Of a stretch of DNA of 38,398 nt, positions 32,397-38,398 are shown in pieces. Source of the DNA: Chloroflexota bacterium (GTDB lineage: Bacteria > Chloroflexota > Dehalococcoidia > JACQUD01); contig JACQUD010000036.1 of NCBI GenBank assembly GCA_016210485.1, positions 1 to 38,398 of the forward strand. Direction: 5' to 3'. The stretch's first letter is position 1; every line of letters starts with the position of its first letter. The notes beneath the pieces were generated by a model that did not search any database, had not been told where the DNA came from, and saw only the letters and a program-made list of their open reading frames with translations. The position numbers were made by a program, and so were the translations under genes.

Positions 32397-33731
32397 TTAT
32401 CCAGTGCCTTTGCCAGGGGCCACAACTGCTGAGGCAACATCTAGCATGAGGCGTCCCAGGAAGAAGGGACGGATAGCGCGCATAAAGATGTCCTGATAGG
32501 GAGCGCTGCCAGTAAAGGTATCCCACAGCACCATGCTCATACGCGGATTTCTATTCCTCGCGCGCTGCTCACGAGAGACCATGCGCAGCACGCCGCGGCG
32601 AGCATACCGCCTCTGCTGAATTTGTCGGGTAACGGCAAAGACAACCTTCCCGAAAGAGTTGTCGCTGGCGATGGCGCGGCAGGCGGGCCAAAAATAGCGG
32701 CGAAAATCATCGGCGGCTACGCCCCGAAAAATGGCGGTGCGGGCAGCGGGCTTGGCGGTGCGGTAGGCGGCGCCGATGCCGTCCTTGTAGAGGCGAGTGA
32801 TGCCGCTATCTCCAACAAAGACCACCCTGTCAGCAAAGGGGTGCGCGGCGCCACTGATGCTTATCCGAGGGGAGCAGTGACAGAACTCCTCGGGCTGTGT
32901 CCAATCGAGTGGGAAGCACTCCCTCACGGGGGGCGCCTCCAGAAAGGAACGGATCAGCGGCCCGTCTATATCGTGCCCCAGCAGGCATAGGGTAACATAC
33001 TCCCCTTTGGGGATAAGGGCAGCGAACTCCAGACGCGGGATGTTTAGCAGGAAGACATGCATAGAGCTGCCCAGATGCTTCTCCACGAGGTCCTGACCCC
33101 AGCGGAGCTCGCTGATATAAGTGTTGGTGGTCTTAGGCGACTTGTAGCCAATCCCCATCTCTTCGAAAAGCTTCAGGGCGGCGGTGTTCACCCCCACTGC
33201 CACCCCTAGGAGGTCATAGTCCTGCGAGAACCCTCCCCTAACATTTATGCGCGGCCGCCCATTGTCCCAGGTGACGGAGTCCACCCGGCTATTGATCACC
33301 TGAGCACCCAAACCCTTAGCCAGCTCCAGGAGATATCCATCGAAGCTGCGCCACCCGGTATCGCTCATCCCCTTGGGGCCTGCGCCCCGGTATACAGCGG
33401 CGATCCTCATCTCGTGGCGCGGCGTGTCAATGCGCACAGTGCCTACATCCATATGCAGCACATATGAGTCGATGCCCCGTTTGACCACCTCCGGGGGCAG
33501 GTTGATGCCCTCGGCAGCCAGGGCCTGAACCAGGGACTCCGAGACGACCCCTCCGCACATGTTGCAACCCACCGGCCCCGCCTTAGTGAAGTCTCGCGGC
33601 TCGAATATATCCACGGCCAGGTCAAGGCCTATGCGCCGGGCGAAAAGGAGTAAGAAATAGGCGAGCAGGGAACCACTGGGGCCACCGCCTATCACCCCCG
33701 CTCGGGAGCCATTGTCTAGTTGCATGCTCAC
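32397..33731 (-). CDS. FAD-dependent oxidoreductase, geranylgeranyl-reductase-like
   Basis: A 444-residue flavoprotein related to the geranylgeranyl reductase / FixC group. The FAD-binding start is AGVIGGGPSGSLLAYFL. GCNMCGGVVSESLV carries a CxxC pair right after the first domain, and VFVGDSGITRLYKDGIGAAYRT is the C-terminal FAD motif. Members saturate isoprenoid chains of lipids, quinones or chlorophyll. GTG at 33731 is supported by GGAGAG 7 bases upstream. The last 80 residues are basic and could be a membrane-contacting region. The cNMP-domain gene follows immediately, a pairing that suggests the activity is controlled by a cyclic nucleotide. Confidence 0.87.
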   Translation of the reverse strand: MSMQLDNGSRAGVIGGGPSGSLLAYFLLLFARRIGLDLAVDIFEPRDFTKAGPVGCNMCGGVVSESLVQALAAEGINLPPEVVKRGIDSYVLHMDVGTVRIDTPRHEMRIAAVYRGAGPKGMSDTGWRSFDGYLLELAKGLGAQVINSRVDSVTWDNGRPRINVRGGFSQDYDLLGVAVGVNTAALKLFEEMGIGYKSPKTTNTYISELRWGQDLVEKHLGSSMHVFLLNIPRLEFAALIPKGEYVTLCLLGHDIDGPLIRSFLEAPPVRECFPLDWTQPEEFCHCSPRISISGAAHPFADRVVFVGDSGITRLYKDGIGAAYRTAKPAARTAIFRGVAADDFRRYFWPACRAIASDNSFGKVVFAVTRQIQQRRYARRGVLRMVSREQRARNRNPRMSMVLWDTFTGSAPYQDIFMRAIRPFFLGRLMLDVASAVVAPGKGTG

Positions 33732-33809
33732 ATCGGTTCTCTCCGCAAACGCAGGTGCGATTGTTATCGACTATGTCAAGTGCCAGTCAACCCATCCATG
33801 TACTGGTTA

Positions 33810-33815
33810 ATTATA
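33810..33815 (-). promoter_or_regulatory. Possible -10 element of the flavoprotein-cNMP operon
   Basis: TATAAT on the minus strand lies in an A/T-rich part of the 178-bp gap 33732-33909, about 80 bases before the GTG. No strong -35 is found at the right spacing. The gap holds no gene and no visible terminator for the surface protein gene that ends at 33910. Confidence 0.35.
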
Positions 33816-33909
33816 ATATCATACCTATCATCTTAAAACACCTAGCATAGCGAAGGGTCACCGCGCTTAATCAGGCTAGTCAAGTCCGATCCGGCAGGGT
33901 AGTTAGAAC

Positions 33910-36900
33910 TCAGCGCAATACGTAGCCAAACAAGCCACTATCGGGCATCTTATCGGCTATTCCTACATCGGGTGTAGCTGCTACGCCAGCCTGAGTCTCG
34001 GCATAGAACCGAATGTAGTTGCCACTACCCCGCCCGATATCTGCTAGGTTAAACGTAAACCGCAGCTCACTCCCATTTACAAAGGCTTGAAGGCTGGGCA
34101 GGCCGGTCACCTTGCCACCGTAGTAGCGCAGATTATAATCGAATACACCATCTCCATTGATATCCAACTTAATCCGATACTGGAAGTCGCTGGAGATGGG
34201 CCCGGCAACTCGGACAACCATTGTCATGGTTGTGGCATCGTTGCTGACATCGCAGCCGAGCAGGTCGGCGCTGGTGTTAACGCCTGAGGCAATGTCTCCG
34301 GGGGAGTCAGTGCATAGCACGGTGACGACAAACGTATCCGAAGCTGAAGCGCCGTCGTCATCAGTGACCGTGACTGTGACGGTGTGCTGGCCGATGACAG
34401 CGTATGTGTGGCTGCCGGAGATAGTGCTAGTTACAGTTACCACATTTGTGGTCGTGCCATCGCCCCAGTTAATAGTCGCTGTGTACGTATCCCGTGTGCC
34501 CACATCGGTGAAGGATGCCGGAGCAAGAGATACGACCCCGCCCCAGGGCACTGTCTGGTCTGGCCCAGCCTCCACCACTGGAGCAACGTTGTTCACCACC
34601 ACTGTGGTAGTGGCGCTGCCCACACCGGTGTCATCATCGGTGACGGTAACGCTAATGTTGTAGACATCTGAGGCCGTGCCCGTAGGATTATCGTCCAGAT
34701 ACTGGTGAGCAGCACTATAGAAGGTCGACCCCGCCGGTAGAGAGAGAACGGTAGAACCTTCACTCAATCCCCAAGCGATCGCAATAGTGAAAGAGTCTTT
34801 GGTGCCAGGGTCAGAGATGGTGCCACTCACAGCAGCTGTCCCGTTCTCATTTATGGTGCTCCCCGTCGCGGTCACTGTTGGGGCTACGTTGTTCACCACC
34901 ACGGTGGTAGCGGCGCTGCCCACACCGGTGTCATCATCGGTGACGGTAACGCTAATGTTGTAGACATCTGAGGCCGTGGCCGTGGGATTGTCGTCCAGAT
35001 ACTGGTGAGAGGCGCTGAACGTCAGCACATTGGACCCGAGGCTTATTGTAGTGTTGGGCGAGCCATCCCCCCAGCCGATGTCCACGGTATGAGTGTCTTT
35101 GGTGCCCGGATCGCTGAAGGTACCGCTCAACGTAGTAGAGCCGTTCTCGTCGATGGTGCTCGGACTCACGCTCACCACAATATTGGATGGTGGCACGTTC
35201 TTCACTGTTACCGCGAAGGAAGCTGTGCCAATCCGGGTGTCATCGTCTGTAACGAATACTGTAACTGTATAGTTGTCCTGCGGTGTGCCGCTCGGATTGT
35301 CATCGAGGTAGCGGTGCGATGCCGTAAACGTGCCAGAGCCTGCGCCCTGTGTTATGGTAGCTAGCTCCGCAGGAGAACCGTCACCCCAGTTAACCCTAAC
35401 CGTGTGCGTATCCAGCACCCCGACATCGCTGAACGACCCGTTCAGCGTCGACATGTCATTCTCATTGATAGGCGATGTCGTCGACAGAGCAGTGACCACC
35501 GGGGCAATATCCTCCACCGTCACTATTATGGTAGCAGTGCCGATCCCTCCTGCGGAGTCCATCACCTTCACCTGGGTGACGTACTGGTCTGTAGGTGTGC
35601 CGGTGGGATTGTCATCGGGGTAAACGTGGGATACGTCGATGGTCCCGTTTGTGGTCTGTCCACTAACGGACGTGCCATCGCCGAAGTTCCAAATATAGAA
35701 GACCGGAGCAGCCAGATTAATGAAGTCCGGCAGCGTGGCCCGTAGGCTCACTGGACGGTTCTCGTCCACAGTTGCCGTAGGCTCGACACTCACCCTGATG
35801 ACGCTGAGGTTAGCGCCCTTGCCGGTAGCCGTAGATACATTGCCCGCCCCGTCGGCCACTTGCACCATCAGGGCATTGCCGCTAGCGAAGTTAGAAATGC
35901 GAACGGTGTATGGCCCGGGCCCGGATAGCGGCCCGCTGGATGTGGAGATTGCGGTGCCATTGCCGATCTGCAGCACAACTATGCTGACTACATTGCTGGG
36001 GTCGCTGGCATGTACGGTGACGTCTACAGTGGTATAGTCAACCTCTCGCAGCTCTATGCCGCTCACCTGAGGTGGCTGCCAGTCGCTGGAGTTGAAGCGC
36101 AGTAAGTCAAAGGACAAGCTACTGTATAGCCTCTGGATGCCGGTTACGGTCGGGGCCGAGTCGCTATCGCAGCGGAACTGGCCGGGCACTACCACCAGGG
36201 TCTGCATCAAGCCATCGCCCGTCTCCAGGCTGTTGACGGAGGCCAGCTCAGAGGGCCAGAAGGAGGGGAGACAGATCTGACGCTCTTCAGCATCTCTTTC
36301 CCACTCTATGGTGGGGCGCGCAATGAGTGGGTCGAATTCGGAGGTATCGCTGAAGGTAGCGGCGACATTGGGTGCGATATCGTTGGTGAGCATCACTCCA
36401 TGCACTGGGCCGGAGTCATTGGAGGCTAGAGAAGTAACAACGCGCGGCTGGATGGCTCGATCGGCGGTGGCCTGGGCATCCCCGTCGGCGGTGTAGTAGC
36501 TGCCGGAAGGAGTGGTCACCAGTTGCAAGGAGTGGTTGGTGGTGGAGGAAGATGTGCCATCATTGATGGTCAGGGTGAGGTTGCCCCCGGTGGAGCTGCT
36601 GGCGACGGCAGCAGCACCTACGCCGGCAGCCTGGATCTGGTACATGGACAGGCCGTGGAGAGTCGTCTGGGAGGTGCCATCATTGATGGTCAAGGTGAGG
36701 TTGCCCCCGGTGGAGCTGGTAGCGGCGGCGGCAGTAAAGCTTGCGCTGGTAGGCTTAATTTGATACATGGGCAGGCCGTAGAGAGTCGTTTGTATAGAGG
36801 ACTTCTCATCATAAACGGTCATGGCGCTGAGGCTGCTCAGATAGAGCTGTTTGGCGTTCACCAGAGCCTGCCCGGCGTTGGCTCCGCCCTGCATCAGCTC

Positions 36901-38398
36901 TCGGGCGTAGATGCTCAGTAGCTTCTCAGTGCCCCCGAGGCCTTCATCATCGCCGACGCCGAAGCCGGTGCTAGCCACATATATGGCCCGCTGCTGGGCC
37001 ATGGCCTGGACGAAGTCCAGGGCAGGGTTGATGCCCAGGCCAGGGTCAACAGCCTCGGAGCTGCGGTCCGGCACATTCAGCCCGGCGTGGCAGCCGATAG
37101 TGAACACCAGGCGCTGGAACAGGGCCGTAGGGCTGCCTGTGGCCTCAGCCACTTCCCGGCTGCTCAGAAAGTCGCTTATCCCCTGCGTGAAACCCTTGGC
37201 GGTCAGAGCAGCGTAGTGGGCGAAGTGAGCATTCAAGTAGACCACATCGGGGGCTGTGCCGCCCTGGCCCAGGAAGGACGTGCGCAGAGAGTTCATGTCC
37301 CAGTTGTCATCCAGGAGGCGGGTGGTGCTGAGGAGATCGTCCAAGTAATCTCCAGCGACACTGGCACCATCGGCGAAGAAGTCGTAGCCCGTGACCAGTG
37401 CCGTCTGAGGCTGTAGCACGCCGTTGGAACCAATGAAGGCCTGGGCCGCGGCCCTTATCTCCTGAGGCGTCTCCACCAGGCGTCCCAGGGGCAGGTCGGG
37501 GACGTAAAGCTCCCGGCCCTGCCACGAGATGGGCCTGGCATCCACATAGTAGTCATCGGTGAGGTCCTGGCCCGCCAGCATGCTAGACAGGAGCGGAGAC
37601 CCCCATTTGAGGAAGGAGTTGAGGGCGTACATGCGCTCGTTGAAGTTAGTCTCGTCCGGCACGCGGCGATGGGGGATGACATCATCGCTGCCCACCAGAA
37701 CCACGAACTCAATGCTGGGGTGAGCATTCAGGTAGTCCTGGATTATCGTCCTTATCTGGCTGGACACGGTGTTGGCCTCGTCCACCGAGGCCGGGTTCAG
37801 ATCCCACGGCTCGTAGATAATGCTGGGCACCGAGATGATGTCTCCCAGAACAGAGGGATGACTTGCCAGGGCAGTGAGGTCAGCCAACAGGCTGTCCCAG
37901 CTTCCCGGATATAGGGCCTGCATGCGCTCCCGCTGGGTGACGAACAGGGTCTTGGGGGAGGTGTTCTGGATTAGGGCATCTGTGGTATATGTGTGGGAGC
38001 TGACCAGCGATTCACCTGCTACGAGCGGTTTAAAGGGCACAGAAAACTCCACCTGGAGGGAGTAGGGCTCGGTGCTGTAGGCGCCGTTAGCCCCTATGAC
38101 TACGGCAAACACCCTTGTCCCGGCCGTGTCCACTGTGGCCAAGAGGGACTCGCCATCTGTGCCTCGGTTGGCGGAGAAGCCGGCTACGCTGGTATTCCCG
38201 GTGATTATGTTGCTCAGGCCCAGCTCGCCCAGGCCGATGTCTGAGCCACCTATGGCCCCTGCGCCAAGCCCAGTGAAGGGCTGCCCGGATAGTGGGGTCA
38301 TATCGAAGGTGGTCATGTCGAACAGCGTCATATCGAAGGTGGTCATGTCGAACAGCGTCATATCGAAGGTGGTCATGTCGAACAGCGTCATATCGAAG
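33910..38398 (-). CDS. Giant C25/gingipain-like surface protein with PKD repeats (5' end outside window)
   Basis: At least 1493 residues are encoded and the frame is open at the window edge, so the N-terminus is missing. In order from the first Met in the window: an MTLFDMTTFD repeat block (1-30); a beta-rich region; a caspase-like C25 peptidase domain (about 150-530) with likely catalytic His389 (LNAHFAHY) and Cys434 (TIGCHAG); two 40-residue repeats (about 540-620); a linker; five PKD-like domains (about 865-1365); and a C-terminal beta domain with a calcium-loop-like DINGDGVFD. No sortase signal or C-terminal membrane helix is visible. It is probably a secreted or surface protease or adhesin. 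Peptidase activity is inferred from the His/Cys pair and fold-like context only. No operon partner is visible downstream. Confidence 0.8.
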   Translation of the reverse strand, partial: FDMTLFDMTTFDMTLFDMTTFDMTLFDMTTFDMTPLSGQPFTGLGAGAIGGSDIGLGELGLSNIITGNTSVAGFSANRGTDGESLLATVDTAGTRVFAVVIGANGAYSTEPYSLQVEFSVPFKPLVAGESLVSSHTYTTDALIQNTSPKTLFVTQRERMQALYPGSWDSLLADLTALASHPSVLGDIISVPSIIYEPWDLNPASVDEANTVSSQIRTIIQDYLNAHPSIEFVVLVGSDDVIPHRRVPDETNFNERMYALNSFLKWGSPLLSSMLAGQDLTDDYYVDARPISWQGRELYVPDLPLGRLVETPQEIRAAAQAFIGSNGVLQPQTALVTGYDFFADGASVAGDYLDDLLSTTRLLDDNWDMNSLRTSFLGQGGTAPDVVYLNAHFAHYAALTAKGFTQGISDFLSSREVAEATGSPTALFQRLVFTIGCHAGLNVPDRSSEAVDPGLGINPALDFVQAMAQQRAIYVASTGFGVGDDEGLGGTEKLLSIYARELMQGGANAGQALVNAKQLYLSSLSAMTVYDEKSSIQTTLYGLPMYQIKPTSASFTAAAATSSTGGNLTLTINDGTSQTTLHGLSMYQIQAAGVGAAAVASSSTGGNLTLTINDGTSSSTTNHSLQLVTTPSGSYYTADGDAQATADRAIQPRVVTSLASNDSGPVHGVMLTNDIAPNVAATFSDTSEFDPLIARPTIEWERDAEERQICLPSFWPSELASVNSLETGDGLMQTLVVVPGQFRCDSDSAPTVTGIQRLYSSLSFDLLRFNSSDWQPPQVSGIELREVDYTTVDVTVHASDPSNVVSIVVLQIGNGTAISTSSGPLSGPGPYTVRISNFASGNALMVQVADGAGNVSTATGKGANLSVIRVSVEPTATVDENRPVSLRATLPDFINLAAPVFYIWNFGDGTSVSGQTTNGTIDVSHVYPDDNPTGTPTDQYVTQVKVMDSAGGIGTATIIVTVEDIAPVVTALSTTSPINENDMSTLNGSFSDVGVLDTHTVRVNWGDGSPAELATITQGAGSGTFTASHRYLDDNPSGTPQDNYTVTVFVTDDDTRIGTASFAVTVKNVPPSNIVVSVSPSTIDENGSTTLSGTFSDPGTKDTHTVDIGWGDGSPNTTISLGSNVLTFSASHQYLDDNPTATASDVYNISVTVTDDDTGVGSAATTVVVNNVAPTVTATGSTINENGTAAVSGTISDPGTKDSFTIAIAWGLSEGSTVLSLPAGSTFYSAAHQYLDDNPTGTASDVYNISVTVTDDDTGVGSATTTVVVNNVAPVVEAGPDQTVPWGGVVSLAPASFTDVGTRDTYTATINWGDGTTTNVVTVTSTISGSHTYAVIGQHTVTVTVTDDDGASASDTFVVTVLCTDSPGDIASGVNTSADLLGCDVSNDATTMTMVVRVAGPISSDFQYRIKLDINGDGVFDYNLRYYGGKVTGLPSLQAFVNGSELRFTFNLADIGRGSGNYIRFYAETQAGVAATPDVGIADKMPDSGLFGYVLR
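34310..35800 (-). repeat. Five PKD-domain repeats inside the surface protein
   Basis: Five units of about 100 codons share the pattern DENG...F.D.G..D..T..I.WGDG...S..HQYLDDNP...VTVTDDDTG. Two of them are nearly identical at DNA level over 123 bp: 34587-34709 and 34887-35009, exactly 300 bp apart with only five differences. This shows a recent duplication of one whole unit. The fourth unit has lost the GDG turn (WGLSEGS). Confidence 0.9.
36532..36777 (-). repeat. Tandem 40-residue repeats after the peptidase domain
   Basis: Two copies of a unit of about 40 codons, each with GL(P/S)MYQI and TGGNLTLTINDGTS, lie head to tail with a DNA period of about 120 bp. The T/S/A-rich linkers differ, while the NLTLTINDGTS part is almost unchanged. 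Confidence 0.8.
38299..38398 (-). repeat. 30-bp in-frame tandem repeat at the window edge
   Basis: Three exact 30-bp units (38299-38328, 38329-38358, 38359-38388) and 10 bases of a fourth encode the decapeptide MTLFDMTTFD in phase. The array runs off the end of the window, so its full length is unknown. It is coding and has no spacers. Confidence 0.95.

Noticed and set aside
38299-38398. Repeat array as a possible CRISPR
   Set aside because: Units are directly adjacent with no spacers, and all are in frame inside one protein gene.

Overview
The window looks like chromosomal DNA from an uncultured member of the Chloroflexota, most likely close to Dehalococcoidia. This is inferred, because no rRNA gene is present. 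The supporting signs are G+C-rich DNA, lipoproteins with long Pro/Thr linkers after the lipobox, a threonyl-tRNA synthetase without the TGS domain, a multihaem cytochrome, a PKD-rich secreted protein, and several class III CoA-transferases. Both ends cut genes: a multihaem cytochrome c at the left and a giant surface protein at the right, where a 30-bp in-frame tandem repeat runs off the edge. I saw no tRNA, rRNA, CRISPR array, insertion sequence or phage gene.

Layout. 1-911: 3' part of a multihaem cytochrome with a strong terminator. 1107-1739: lipoprotein cyclophilin. 1941-5050: an operon of a NEW3-type surface protein, an ABC ATPase and an ABC-2 permease. 5116-5931: a crotonase-fold protein. 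6096-9063 (minus): thrS-infC-rpmI-rplT translation operon. 9220-20940: a catabolic/transport locus with an HpcH/HpaI aldolase, an iron-type solute-binding lipoprotein, a MarR regulator, an isochorismatase-fold hydrolase, a bicupin, two class III CoA-transferases, a PPOX-like flavoprotein, an unusual radical-SAM-like enzyme and a double-domain ABC permease. 20971-23030 (minus): a two-gene unit of an HTH-macrodomain fusion and a DUF2851 protein. 23165-25726: COG1751 protein, M16 peptidase and an MBL-fold hydrolase. 25836-31795 (minus): a complete five-gene dipeptide/oligopeptide ABC importer. 31986-33731 (minus): a stand-alone cNMP-binding domain and a geranylgeranyl-reductase-like flavoprotein. 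33910-38398 (minus): a C25/gingipain-like, PKD-repeat surface protein.

The most interesting region is 9220-20940. The solute-binding protein gene and the six-gene enzyme operon are preceded by paralogous promoter regions, both TTGACA-17-TATATT with conserved flanks, about 7.2 kb apart. This indicates shared regulation, possibly by the MarR protein encoded between them. One of the two CoA-transferases keeps the expected catalytic Asp and the other appears to have Gln there, which suggests a heteromeric enzyme. The radical-SAM-like protein of the same operon has a CX8CX2C cluster motif instead of CX3CX2C. The substrate cannot be read from sequence. The importer has no ATPase gene here.

A second candidate system is the HTH-macrodomain/DUF2851 pair. 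It is driven by a near-consensus promoter that carries an inverted repeat in its spacer and appears to give a leaderless mRNA.
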